A stretch of DNA of 64,000 nt, taken from the NCBI GenBank assembly GCA_021323855.1, contig JAJPKE010000039.1, positions 79,161 through 143,160 of the forward strand. Direction: 5' to 3'. The notes under the pieces were generated by a model. The model was not told where the DNA came from, did not search any database, and worked only from the letters and a program-made list of their open reading frames with translations. Position numbers and translations under genes: made by a program. The DNA is from Chloroflexota bacterium (GTDB lineage Bacteria > Chloroflexota > Ktedonobacteria > Ktedonobacterales > JADMIN01). Every line of letters begins with the position of its first letter. Position 1 is the first letter of the stretch. Shown here one piece after another: positions 35,140-44,252 of this stretch.

Positions 35140-36105
35140 ATGGCGACGATGAAAGCGGTGCAGATCCATACGTTTGGCGATGTGGATGTGCTGAAGTATG
35201 AGGAGACCGAGCGACCGGAGCCACAGGCTGGCGAGGTGCTGGTGCGGGTGCGCGCCGCTGGCGTCAATCCGGTGGATTATGTCTCGCGCCAACGTGCAAT
35301 ACCAATCACTACCGGCGCAGCAGGGGTCAGCTTGCCGTACATCCTGGGCTGGGATATCTCCGGCGAGGTGGTGGCCCTGGGCGCAGGCGTGACGGAATTT
35401 GCCGTTGGTGATGCGGTCTACGGCATGCCGCGTTTCCCTGGCGAGGCCAAAGCCTATAGCGAGTATACGACGGCGCCGGTGGCCGACCTCGCGCGCAAGC
35501 CGCAGCGCCTGAGTTACGAGGAGGCTGCCGCCGTGCCGCTGGCCGCACTGACCTCCTGGCAGGCGCTCTTCGATACGGCGCATTTGCAAGCAGGGCAGAC
35601 GGTATTCATTGCTGGTGGCGCTGGTGGCACGGGTCATTTTGCCATCCAGCTTGCCAAGTGGAAGGGCGCGAAGGTCATCACCACCACCTCGGCGCGCAAT
35701 ATCGAGTTTGTGCGCAGCCTGGGGGCTGATGTCGTCGTTGACTACACTCAGCAGGCGGTTGAAGATGTGGTGAAGGATGCCGATGTGGTGTTAGATACGG
35801 TTGGCGGCGAGAATCTGCGGCAGGCGTTCAAGGTCGTCAAACCTGGCGGTACGGTGGTGTTGCTCCCCGGCCACAAGGGGATGAGGGAGCTTGGCGAAGA
35901 ACTCGCCGCTAGGCAAGGCGTGACATTCGCGTTGATCCTGGTCCATCCGGACGGCAAGGAGCTGGCGGAGATGGCGCAACTGTTCGACGCCGGCAAGCTC
36001 ACTGTGCATGTTGACGCCACCTTCCCGCTTCAGGAGGCCGCCCAGGCGCATAAACTGAGCGAGAGCGGCCATGTGCGCGGCAAAGTGGTGCTGACGGTGG
36101 CATAG
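35140..36105 (+). CDS. NADP-dependent quinone oxidoreductase-like MDR protein
   Basis: A 321-residue medium-chain dehydrogenase/reductase without zinc ligands. RAAGVNPVDYVSR and LGWDISGEVVALGAGV form the GroES-like domain; the Rossmann motif is AGGAGGTGHFAIQLAKW; the end is HKLSESGHVRGKVVLTV. This pattern is that of zeta-crystallin/quinone reductase-type enzymes that reduce quinones or enones with NADPH. AAGGAG is 13 bases before ATG 35140. It is divergent from hxlR and likely de-repressed by electrophiles. Confidence 0.88.
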   Translation: MATMKAVQIHTFGDVDVLKYEETERPEPQAGEVLVRVRAAGVNPVDYVSRQRAIPITTGAAGVSLPYILGWDISGEVVALGAGVTEFAVGDAVYGMPRFPGEAKAYSEYTTAPVADLARKPQRLSYEEAAAVPLAALTSWQALFDTAHLQAGQTVFIAGGAGGTGHFAIQLAKWKGAKVITTTSARNIEFVRSLGADVVVDYTQQAVEDVVKDADVVLDTVGGENLRQAFKVVKPGGTVVLLPGHKGMRELGEELAARQGVTFALILVHPDGKELAEMAQLFDAGKLTVHVDATFPLQEAAQAHKLSESGHVRGKVVLTVA

Positions 36106-36146
36106 CCGCACAAGCTATTTGAGCCAGCCATCGTATCTACACTGGT

Positions 36147-36641
36147 TCATTCATGCAGTGGCAGCCCCTTGACGATGGTATCCACCTGCTTGCGTCCGGC
36201 GCGGAGCGCCAGCCCGGCAAGGTGTAGATCGTCGCTCGCAAAAAGGCGCACGGCGGCGCGGTTGGCGTTGTCGTGCGCCGTCACGAAGAGTTCCTCGGTG
36301 AAGATAGCGATGGGTAGCTCGCGACTGCGGGCTCGTTCATAGGCGGCGCGCAACTGTTCGGCAGTGGCGGAGAAGACGAGAACCGGCTGGCGGAACATCG
36401 GCAGATAGCGCACGCCGGTGGCATCCTCATATGGTTCGCCGGTCACGTCTTCAACCGTCGCGGCGATACCACTGGTGAGGAACGCCGTCATATTCAACTG
36501 CTGCCACATCGGCAGGTCGTTGCGCACGATAATCGCAATCTTGGTGTCGAAGCGCACCGGCGTTCTATCCAGCCGGTCCAGGATGTCAATCGTCTCCGTT
36601 GCCTGTGCGGTTTCTGTGGTTTCTATTGTGTTCATCGCCAT
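36147..36641 (-). CDS. DUF2000 family protein
   Basis: A 164-residue protein. After a Thr/Glu-rich start, the core runs KIAIIVRNDLPMWQQLNMTAF, PMFRQPVLVFSATAEQLRAAY and LPIAIFTEELFVTAHDNANR, which fits DUF2000, a family with a peptidyl-tRNA hydrolase II-like fold. A GAGG site precedes two possible starts (36641 and 36635). No function can be assigned. It stands alone, convergent with the oxidoreductase gene. Confidence 0.75.
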   Translation of the reverse strand: MAMNTIETTETAQATETIDILDRLDRTPVRFDTKIAIIVRNDLPMWQQLNMTAFLTSGIAATVEDVTGEPYEDATGVRYLPMFRQPVLVFSATAEQLRAAYERARSRELPIAIFTEELFVTAHDNANRAAVRLFASDDLHLAGLALRAGRKQVDTIVKGLPLHE

Positions 36642-36756
36642 AACCTCGTGTTATCGCCATCAACAATCGCCCGGCTTGGGAATCGCTGCGGGCTGAGATG
36701 CCTATGGAATGAGGATACTGTGGGTGGATGAACACGGTCTATCAAAATCTTGCGCT

Positions 36757-37443
36757 TCAGGAGTTGACCTTCAGCAATTGATTCACCAGCGCCACATTTG
36801 CCTCTTGCAGAGTGGTGACGAGGCGGTCGGCGCGTTCGAGGCCAGGGGCATCTGCGATGCCAGCGCGGCGCACTGCCAGGCAGCGCATGCCGCCAGCGTG
36901 GGCCGCCTCGATGCCCGCCACGGCGTCTTCGATCACCAGGCAATGCGCGGGAGCGACGCCAATGCTGGCGGCGGCGGCCAGAAAAATATCGGGCGCGGGC
37001 TTGCCATGAGCCACGCTCTCGCCGGAGACCGTGCCTTCCAGGTAGCGCCCAATGTCTAGCAGCCGGACAATCAGTTCGATGTTCTTCTCCGGCGCAGAGG
37101 AGCCGAGCGCCTGGCGATATCCGGCGGCATGTAGCGCCGCCATCAGCTCCACCGCGCCAGGGAGCGGCGCTGCCTCCACCGCCAGCAATGCGCGATAGAT
37201 CTCCTCTTTGCGGTCCGCCAGCGCGGCGAGGCGTGCGGCTGGACCTGTCACGCCAAACATGCGCGGGATGACATCGGCGTTGCGCATGCCAAAATATGCC
37301 CAGAAACTCTCATCGCTATAGGGGAAACCGTTCTCCGCCGCCAATTCCTGCCAGGAGCGCCGGTGCTGCTCCGCGCTATCTATCAAAACGCCATCTACAT
37401 CCCACAGCACCCCATAGTGCTGCCGTTCGCTCTGTTGTGTCAT
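36757..37443 (-). CDS. HAD-superfamily phosphatase/phosphomutase
   Basis: A 228-residue HAD subfamily IA protein. Motif I is WDVDGVLIDS (nucleophile Asp15 and Asp17), motif II is in LGSSAPEKN, motif III Lys in GKPAPDIF, and motif IV IEDAVAGIEAA. The helical cap lies between residues 25 and 90. This is closest in pattern to beta-phosphoglucomutase-like or sugar-phosphatase HADs. The substrate is not determined. No operon partner is seen. Confidence 0.9.
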   Translation of the reverse strand: MTQQSERQHYGVLWDVDGVLIDSAEQHRRSWQELAAENGFPYSDESFWAYFGMRNADVIPRMFGVTGPAARLAALADRKEEIYRALLAVEAAPLPGAVELMAALHAAGYRQALGSSAPEKNIELIVRLLDIGRYLEGTVSGESVAHGKPAPDIFLAAAASIGVAPAHCLVIEDAVAGIEAAHAGGMRCLAVRRAGIADAPGLERADRLVTTLQEANVALVNQLLKVNS

Positions 37444-38225
37444 GCGTATGTATCCTAATCTATCCCATCAAGCCTATCGTGTGATCTCTCTCACTATAGC
37501 GCCACACCAGCCAATGGTGATAGAGGGCGCCATCTTCTGGTGGAATAGACAGGAGTGTCCGCTCCACCATCTCCGCCGCAATTCAACTGGGATGCAACCG
37601 GGATTCGATCAGGCATGCATAGTACGATCCTCAATGCTATCTTTGCCAGGTATGCCAATAGTCATACGTGTGTGATTGCGGCGCGCAGTCGTTCGCTTTG
37701 GCTTGCAAGTAGCAGACTGGAGTGAAAAAGCAGGGCTGGCAGAGCAAAGTCCTAGCAAAGCCAGAACAAAGCTGTTGCATCCGATATGCCGGTTTTTCAC
37801 TTATGTTTGGCAGATCAGATCAGGCAGCGATGATCGGTATGCCGTTGCAATGCGCGCAAAGAGCGAACGCAGATTATGCAAAGGCGAACACCAATTCCTT
37901 GCATAGTAAAAAAGTACCAATCGGAATGGCATAGTGGGTGCTTTGGCTGGTGGGGCAGGTATAGTTGCAAGCGTGGTGCCGGACTGATACAAATGTTCCA
38001 GGCCGTGACGATGATGACGTTGGTATTGGGTGGTGGTCTGGGACGGTTGATTTGGGTCAGGGGCCGGCATAGGGGGGATACGGGATGTTGTGTAGGGGTG
38101 GAATGCGCTGAACGGAAATGAGCGCGTGAGGCCGGAGGAATATCCGCCAGCCAGGTCGGCGGCGGTCCGGCGTGGGGGGTGGAGCGGTTGGTGACCGCGC
38201 ATCCTGTCCAGTGGAGGTTGTTCGT
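37444..38225. other. 782-bp intergenic region
   Basis: This space separates divergent HAD and CHAP genes. The left 450 bp has lower GC than its surroundings and no supported gene; its short open frames lack ribosome sites. The right part (from about 38050) is G-rich, structured and a riboswitch candidate (listed separately). Confidence 0.6.
38060..38185 (+). ncRNA. candidate c-di-AMP (ydaO-type) riboswitch
   Basis: Directly before a cell-wall hydrolase gene the sequence contains, in order, GGGGGGATACGGGA, GGGGTGGAA, a GCGCT/AGCGC stem, and TCCGCCAGCCAGGTCGGCGG. These resemble the ydaO-yuaA consensus blocks (GGGGGA-CC, GGGGTGAA, TCCGTCAGCT...CGTAGGC). GCCGGC near the start can pair with GTCGGC near the end as a closing stem. 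The match is by eye only and some positions deviate. Confidence 0.35.
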
Positions 38226-39302
38226 TTGCTTTCAACACAGATCAATTGGAAGTCTGGTGGGCGGATCGTATCGCTCGCCCTCTTAGGGGGTATGACGCTT
38301 AGTGGTGGGGTTTCCTCGGCGACGACTGCGCCTGTTTCTGCTGCGCCACGTGCGCCGGAAACGCAATTGGTCATCACCGGCCCCTGGCTCTGCCGTACAT
38401 GGTCTGGTGGCGCGGGGAGCGCCGCACCCGGCCTCGCTGCCGCTTCAGGCGCCGTTGACGCCGGTTCTGCCGGCTACATGGCCATAGACGCGCCACAGAC
38501 GACGCCCGTTACCATCTCCTGGGATGGCAGCCAGGCGGGAAGCGTGCAAGTGGAGACGATGAGCGCCGCAGCGGTTTCGACGGCGGCGGCTCCAACCCTC
38601 GTAGGCGGCACCTTCGGCGATACGACGATTCACTGTACGCGCAACTGGCATGTGGATGCGCATGGCAACCTTATCTCCGGAGCGCCAGGCTGGGTGCCGA
38701 TCCCCGCCGATGCCTGGTCACTGCTGGCCGATGACGTTGGCTCGATCAATGCTTATAACCGGACGCATCGCGCGTTTCATCGTCCCGCGCCGCCGACGAA
38801 GCCGAAGCCCAGACCCGTCTATGTGGCGCCGCAAACGCACTCTACCGGCGGAACGGGAAACAACAATGGCGGCGGTGGGTCATATGGCCCGCCCAGCGGA
38901 CCGTACAGTCCCTGGGCGCCAGTTCCGGGCCACCCCAGCTATGGCATGTCGGACTTTGGTGGCGACCCGTATAGTGGCTACTTCGGCGTCTGCACCTGGT
39001 ATGCGTGGTATCGCCACCAGGGTGAGCCGCTGATGCGGCTGGGCAACGCCGCCGCCTGGGCCTGGAACGCGCCGCACTTTGGGCTGCGCGTCGGCACGGT
39101 GCCGGTGGTCGGCGCCACCGCCGTCTTCCAGCCGGGTGTCGAGGGCGCCGGTGGTGGCGGCCATGTCGGGCATGTGGAGATGGTCCTCGGTGGCGGCTGG
39201 TTCGTCATCTCGGAGATGAACTTCGCCTGGAACGGCGGCGGCTGGGGGCGCGTAGACTGGCGCTTCGTCTACGTCACGTCAGGCGTCTCGTTCATCTACT
39301 GA
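38226..39302 (+). CDS. secreted CHAP-domain cell-wall hydrolase
   Basis: A 358-residue protein with a signal peptide (IVSLALLGGMTLSGGVSSATT), a Gly/Ala-rich beta domain, a Pro/Lys linker (PPTKPKPRPVYVAP) and a C-terminal CHAP amidase/endopeptidase domain. The catalytic Cys is in FGVCTWYAWYRHQG (about residue 258) and the His in GHVGHVEMVLGGG (about 315). The start is TTG 38226, with GGAGG 8 bases before it. The putative c-di-AMP riboswitch upstream fits, since such switches often control wall hydrolases. Confidence 0.78.
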   Translation: MLSTQINWKSGGRIVSLALLGGMTLSGGVSSATTAPVSAAPRAPETQLVITGPWLCRTWSGGAGSAAPGLAAASGAVDAGSAGYMAIDAPQTTPVTISWDGSQAGSVQVETMSAAAVSTAAAPTLVGGTFGDTTIHCTRNWHVDAHGNLISGAPGWVPIPADAWSLLADDVGSINAYNRTHRAFHRPAPPTKPKPRPVYVAPQTHSTGGTGNNNGGGGSYGPPSGPYSPWAPVPGHPSYGMSDFGGDPYSGYFGVCTWYAWYRHQGEPLMRLGNAAAWAWNAPHFGLRVGTVPVVGATAVFQPGVEGAGGGGHVGHVEMVLGGGWFVISEMNFAWNGGGWGRVDWRFVYVTSGVSFIY

Positions 39303-39358
39303 TCGTCTGATACGCCAACCTATACCTGTATCCCCAACCAGCGAGTGACGATACTCGA

Positions 39359-39410
39359 CAACAAAACAAGTGGCGCTCCCTCACCTCATTGGTTGGGGAG
39401 CGCCACTTGT
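39359..39410 (-). terminator. long terminator hairpin between convergent genes
   Basis: A perfect 15-bp stem (39366-39380 with 39396-39410) and a 15-base loop. On the minus strand it is followed by TTTGTTGT, so it terminates the zinc-ribbon membrane gene; it may also serve the CHAP gene. Confidence 0.8.
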
Positions 39411-39421
39411 TACAGCGGGAT

Positions 39422-40780
39422 TCAAGGCCGAACGGCAGACAGCTTCACCAGCCGCGCCCGCATGATGAACGCCGCCGCCAGGATGGCGCCCACGCTAATG
39501 GCAATCACCAGCACAGAATTGGCCGTCTCGATTGCGCCCAGAGTAGAGAATGGCGCACGAAGTTCAGTCCCAACAATGGCGGCGTCTGACGCAAGAAGCG
39601 CGACAATGCCTATGGCCAGGATGATTCCAGCAACCAGGAGGTTGTTTCCGCCAGCGCCATGTCCACGGATAGTTTGCCAGCGCGCATAGAGCAATCCGAT
39701 GGCAAGGCCGCTGCCAGCGGCAATGAGAACGGGGAGCAGAAACTCGAAGATGACGTATTGAATTGGTTGATTTACCAGCAGCGTATAGGATAGGCGAAAA
39801 TCTGGCACCAGGAGCGCCTGTATCACAATATACCCTGCCAGCAACACGAACTGCATGATGGCAATGCCAGCCGTCACCTCGATGAGCGCGCGCCACCAGG
39901 GCGTTTGTGGCAAACGGAAGATCGCTACCGCAAAGGCGAACGGCAGAAGCGTGGCAACGCCCAGAAGCACATCATTGAAAAGCGCCTGCGCCAGCGATTC
40001 ATAAAATGAAGACAGCAGCCCCGCCAGCACGAGCATCTGTGGCAGAATGGATACTGCCAGCGCCAGCGCCCCGCTGCTGGCGGCGCGCCCGCCATCAAAA
40101 GGATTCGCTTGTCCGGGCTGCCCCGACGCGCCAGTGGAGATGCCGCCAGCTAACCGTTGATTGAAGGCGCGTATTTTCTCATTGACCACCAGCAGCCGGA
40201 TCACGAACCAGCCAATACCCAGCGCCGAGAGGATCAGGGCAACGGCGATGAGCGGCGTGTAGTCCTGCCCAGCTACAGCAAAAGGCGTTGGCTGGTTGAC
40301 CTCTCGTATGGTACTGAGCAGCATCACACTGGCAATCAGGCCCCAGGCATAGGTGCCGAGCAGCCAGCCGATGCCAAGTCCAACGGCTCCCGCGTACATC
40401 GCGCCGACACCAGGCACGAACCATTCCAGGACAATGGCAACGCCCGCAGATTTCCGGCCCGCTACCGGCATCGCAGGCAAGGCTGGCTGCGCGCTAGGAG
40501 CGACCGTCGCCCCGTAATAATTCGCCGCCGGCGCCGGTGTGGGATACCCTGGATAGGCAGGGTACGCTGATGATGGGGGCGATGATGCGGGTGGTGGCGC
40601 ATAAGGAGATGCTGCGATGGGAGGAGGGGTAGCGTTGGCTGCGCTCGCAGTGCTGACCAGGCTGACCGGACCAGCGGGATTCGTCGCGCTCCCATCGAAC
40701 GAACGCCCGCAATAGCCGCAGAAGGTCGCATCGGCGGCGGCGCGTGGTTTACCGCAATAAGGGCAGAACTGAAGACTCAC
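39422..40780 (-). CDS. zinc-ribbon polytopic membrane protein (Yip1-like)
   Basis: A 452-residue protein. Two zinc-ribbon halves open it (FCPYCGKPRAAADATFCGYCG), followed by a Pro/Ala/Tyr-rich linker, a short membrane module (GVAIVLEWFVPGVGAMYAG to IASVMLL), and about eight more membrane helices with a Yip1-like pattern. The start is GTG 40780 with AGAGAGGC before it; an upstream ATG at 40816 lacks a site. Proteins of this kind are common in Ktedonobacteria; the function is unknown. Confidence 0.72.
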   Translation of the reverse strand: MSLQFCPYCGKPRAAADATFCGYCGRSFDGSATNPAGPVSLVSTASAANATPPPIAASPYAPPPASSPPSSAYPAYPGYPTPAPAANYYGATVAPSAQPALPAMPVAGRKSAGVAIVLEWFVPGVGAMYAGAVGLGIGWLLGTYAWGLIASVMLLSTIREVNQPTPFAVAGQDYTPLIAVALILSALGIGWFVIRLLVVNEKIRAFNQRLAGGISTGASGQPGQANPFDGGRAASSGALALAVSILPQMLVLAGLLSSFYESLAQALFNDVLLGVATLLPFAFAVAIFRLPQTPWWRALIEVTAGIAIMQFVLLAGYIVIQALLVPDFRLSYTLLVNQPIQYVIFEFLLPVLIAAGSGLAIGLLYARWQTIRGHGAGGNNLLVAGIILAIGIVALLASDAAIVGTELRAPFSTLGAIETANSVLVIAISVGAILAAAFIMRARLVKLSAVRP

Positions 40781-41126
40781 GTTTGCCTCTCTCTTCGTAA
40801 TGCAACAGGTATGCATTGCTGCGGCGGTGTGCCGCTGTTCGCCAGTCGCGGCAGGCAAGCCACCTACCGGCCCGCCAAGTATAACTGAGAGGCCAGAACG
40901 TTGGCAAGTCGTTCGGTATCATCCCCTGGTTTCCTGCCCGGCATGTTTTGTGCGCGCACGTCATTCGTCTCTCTCATATCCCGTGTAGGCTGAAGCGTAA
41001 TGGGATGAGGTGCATGCAAATAAGCGAAGGGAGAACAAGATGCACGCATGAGAACGAGCGCGGCATCAAGCGGACACAAGCATAGACACAAGCACACACC
41101 AGGAAACAACAGGAAGGAGCCATTCG

Positions 41127-41660
41127 ATGGCACATCATCCAACACACGTCCCAACACAGCAGCCGCTTCGTAGCACATTGGAAGGCGCGGCTGCCGGAGC
41201 AATTGGCACGGCTGCCCTGAACATCGCTACCTATCTGGATATGACCGTTCGCGGCAGACCTTCGAGCGGCGTTCCGGGGCAGGTCGCCGCCAAAATTGCG
41301 CATCGCCTCGGCATTGACCTCGGCGCGGGCGCAGAGAGCGGCGACGACGCCGACCAGAAGGCGCAGGCGCGTACAAGCGGCGCGGGCGCTTTGATGGGGT
41401 ATGCGACCGGGCTTGGCCTCGGTGCCGCCTACGGTCTCCTGCGCTCCTGGAAGGGCACGCTGAAGAGCACGCTCCCAATCCCGCTGGCAGGCGTGGCGCT
41501 TGGCGTGGCTGCTATGGCGGCCAGCGATATTCCAGCCACCCTCACCGGCTCGACCCAACCGCAGACCTGGGGCATTTCCGGCTGGCTCTCCGATATCCTG
41601 CCGCACCTGATCTATGGCGTCACAACGGCCCTCGCCTACGAAACGCTGACCGGCGAGTGA
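41127..41660 (+). CDS. Gly/Ala-rich membrane protein, unknown function
   Basis: A 177-residue protein. Hydrophobic Gly/Ala-rich segments at about 20-36, 92-108, 115-135 and 155-172 suggest weakly hydrophobic membrane helices or a membrane-associated glycine-zipper-like protein. A polar stretch with AGAESGDDADQKAQART lies between the first two. AGGAAGGAG precedes ATG 41127. No family recognised. Confidence 0.65.
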   Translation: MAHHPTHVPTQQPLRSTLEGAAAGAIGTAALNIATYLDMTVRGRPSSGVPGQVAAKIAHRLGIDLGAGAESGDDADQKAQARTSGAGALMGYATGLGLGAAYGLLRSWKGTLKSTLPIPLAGVALGVAAMAASDIPATLTGSTQPQTWGISGWLSDILPHLIYGVTTALAYETLTGE

Positions 41661-41855
41661 CAAGATTGACAAGATTGAAACATGGGTTTTTCCATTCTCC
41701 CGCAGAATGGCGGCAAATCAGGGCTGATTATGACCTATCTCACGGCGATACTCTAGACGTGAGATGATGAACATACATCTCGCTGACACGTCGGGTAGAT
41801 TGGGTGCGTGCCTTCCTGCGAACCGGCGCAGGGGCCACCCCTGGGGGAGAGACAT

Positions 41856-42419
41856 ATGGAGACCTCGCAAGCCTCGCAAACCACATGGAACACCGCATTA
41901 TGGCGGCAGTTCGGCGCAGCCATAGATATGCTGGAAAACGCCCTGGTGGCCTGCCCAGACTCACTCTGGCAAGCGCGCCTCTGGAACGTCCCCGCCTCAT
42001 CGGGGTTCCCGCCACAGTTCTCCGAGTTCTGGTATGTCACCTATCATGCGCTCATCTGGCTCGACCTGTATCTTGCCGGTGTTCCGGAGGAGCAATTTGC
42101 GCCACCCGCACCTTTTGCCCAGGGAGAGCTGGACTCCGCAGAGACGACGCCCGAACGGCCCTATACTAAAGAAGACCTGCGCGCCTACCTCGTATCGCTG
42201 CGCCAGAAGTGCCATACCACGCTGCTCACCCTGACAGACGAGCAGGCGAATCGGACCGTTGAATATCCCTGGTCGGACGGGCAGCCGGTTAGCTTCCTGG
42301 AGTTGCAACTCTACAATCTGCGCCATATCCAGGAGCATGCGGCGCAACTGAGTCTCGTTCTGGGCCAACACGACATCCCGAACGAGGCGCTCGACTGGGT
42401 TCCAGAGGCCAGGAGTTGA
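41856..42419 (+). CDS. DinB-like four-helix protein
   Basis: A 187-residue protein starting METSQASQTTWNTALWRQFG. Histidines in YHALIWLDLYL and HIQEHAAQLSLVLG fit the three-His metal site of DinB/YfiT-like four-helix bundles, used in thiol transfer or detoxification. GGGGGAGA lies before ATG 41856. The next gene is a second DinB-like protein 52 bp downstream, so the two are likely co-expressed. Confidence 0.78.
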   Translation: METSQASQTTWNTALWRQFGAAIDMLENALVACPDSLWQARLWNVPASSGFPPQFSEFWYVTYHALIWLDLYLAGVPEEQFAPPAPFAQGELDSAETTPERPYTKEDLRAYLVSLRQKCHTTLLTLTDEQANRTVEYPWSDGQPVSFLELQLYNLRHIQEHAAQLSLVLGQHDIPNEALDWVPEARS

Positions 42420-42471
42420 GCCTGGCGGCGCGCTACGAACGATCAAACACATAGAACGAGGAGATGAGAAC

Positions 42472-42963
42472 ATGGCTGAAGAGAACTTTACGCTGACGAC
42501 GTTCTTCACGCAGTGGAAAGCGTATCAGGACCGCCTGGCGGCGGCGCTGGCGCCGCTCACCGCCGAACAACTGGCACTGCGCGCAGCGCCGGACCTGCGC
42601 TCCATCGGCGAGAATGCCGCGCACATCATCGGCTGCCGTGTCGGCTGGTTCACCTACACCCTGGGCGAGAGCGCCAGCGCGGAGTTGACCGAGGTGCAAT
42701 GGGATGCGCCGGATGGGCCAGCTCAATCCGCTGCTGAGTTGGTGCGCGGTCTCAATCAGACCTGGCAGATGATGGCTGATTGCCTGGACACCTGGAGTCC
42801 CGCCGACATGCAGCAGACCTTCCCCGACGAGATGGATGGCGAAATTGTGCAGTTGTCACGCGCCTGGATCGTCTGGCATGTGATGGAACATGACCTGCAC
42901 CACGGCGGCGAAATCTCGCTCATGCTCGGCGCGCACGGCCTCAAATCGGATTTCACGAGCTGA
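42472..42963 (+). CDS. DinB-like four-helix protein
   Basis: A 163-residue DinB_2-type protein. IGENAAHIIGCRVGWFTYTL provides the first His; VMEHDLHHGGEISLMLGAHG provides the last two. GAGGAGATGAGAAC precedes the start. It is diverged from the DinB-like gene just upstream, so this is not a recent duplication. The substrate is unknown. Confidence 0.82.
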   Translation: MAEENFTLTTFFTQWKAYQDRLAAALAPLTAEQLALRAAPDLRSIGENAAHIIGCRVGWFTYTLGESASAELTEVQWDAPDGPAQSAAELVRGLNQTWQMMADCLDTWSPADMQQTFPDEMDGEIVQLSRAWIVWHVMEHDLHHGGEISLMLGAHGLKSDFTS

Positions 42964-43101
42964 TTCGCGTGCTGGGGCAGCAGAAGATGAACCTATAGGT
43001 GTGCGCCATCATGCTGCAACACTGGCCACTCTCTATTCGTCTGAGAAAGAGAACAGGTATACTAGAGTGGCGACTAATGGTGAGTGAACGGGAGGGGCGA
43101 C

Positions 43102-44232
43102 ATGACAGCAGCGCGCAAGACAACAGCGCCAGGACGACCTGTTGCTGGTCGCCCTTCCAGACAAAAGCGGTCCCAACCGCAACTGCTTGCGGCAAGTGCC
43201 CAGGCGGAACAGCCGCCACTACCGTTGGCTCAGTTCGCGCTCGACTATCGCTCTGAGGGTATCGGGCAATCACGCATAGTCCATGCAGATTGCTTCGAGT
43301 GGCTGGGGTCCATCCCGGAGAGCAGTCTCCACGCTATCATCACCGATCCGCCATATGGGGTGAAAGAATACGACTTCGATCAGATTGAAAAGCGAGCCAA
43401 TGGCAACGGCGGCATCTGGCGTATTCCACCCTCCTTCGATGGACACATCCGCGCGCCGCTGCCGCGTTTCACTGCGCTGAATGACAAAGAACGCGCAACC
43501 CTGCGGCGCTTCTTCGTCGAATGGGCTAGATTAGCAGTGCATGCGCTGCGCCCAGGCGGGCATCTCTTCATCGCCAGTAATGCGTTCCTATCGCAGTTGG
43601 TATTTTCGGCGCTGGTCGAAGGTGGGCTAGAGTTTCGCGGGGAACTGATTCGTCTAGTGCGGACGCTACGCGGTGGCGACCGGCCAAAGAACGCCGAGGA
43701 CGAATTTCCTGACGTGTGTTCGCTGCCGCGCGGTTGCTACGAACCCTGGGGCATCCTGCGCAAACCGCTGCCGCCCAAGATGACGGTGAGCGAGTGTCTG
43801 CGTGAATTCCAGACGGGTGGCCTGCGCCGCCGGCCCGATGGCCTGCCGTTCAGCGATGTGCTACTGAGCGAACGAACGCCACGACGCGAGCGCCAGATTG
43901 CCAACCATCCGAGCCTGAAGCCGCAATCGTTCCTCCGCCAGATTGTTCATGCCGCGCTACCGCTCGGCCAGGGCATCATCGCTGATCCGTTCATGGGATC
44001 CGGCTCAACGGTAGCCGCCGCCGAAGCCATCGGCGCGCAGTGCATCGGCGTTGAGCGTTTCGCGGATTATTACGAGATGAGCCGCGTCGCCATTCCACAG
44101 CTTGCCGCGCTGAAATTGCGCTCGGTGCAGCAGGCAAGTGCGGACGAAAGCAATGTGAAGGCAGAAGATTATCAAATCTCAGCATCAACAGAGAATATTC
44201 CGAGGCAACTGAATCTGTTGCTTCCCTGGTGA
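43102..44232 (+). CDS. DNA methyltransferase (N4/N6, DPPY type) of an R-M system
   Basis: A 376-residue protein. The catalytic motif IV is ITDPPYGVKEYD (82-85) and the AdoMet motif I is DPFMGSGSTVAAAEAIGAQ near residue 296. The order motif IV then motif I marks the beta class (N6-adenine or N4-cytosine). GGGAGGGG precedes ATG 43102; the frame extends six codons upstream. The convergent neighbour, 20 bp away, encodes a protein with a PD-ExK nuclease motif, so this is most likely the protecting methylase of a type II system. Confidence 0.88.
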   Translation: MTAARKTTAPGRPVAGRPSRQKRSQPQLLAASAQAEQPPLPLAQFALDYRSEGIGQSRIVHADCFEWLGSIPESSLHAIITDPPYGVKEYDFDQIEKRANGNGGIWRIPPSFDGHIRAPLPRFTALNDKERATLRRFFVEWARLAVHALRPGGHLFIASNAFLSQLVFSALVEGGLEFRGELIRLVRTLRGGDRPKNAEDEFPDVCSLPRGCYEPWGILRKPLPPKMTVSECLREFQTGGLRRRPDGLPFSDVLLSERTPRRERQIANHPSLKPQSFLRQIVHAALPLGQGIIADPFMGSGSTVAAAEAIGAQCIGVERFADYYEMSRVAIPQLAALKLRSVQQASADESNVKAEDYQISASTENIPRQLNLLLPW

Positions 44233-44252
44233 TGTCGCTAGATTTTTCACCT

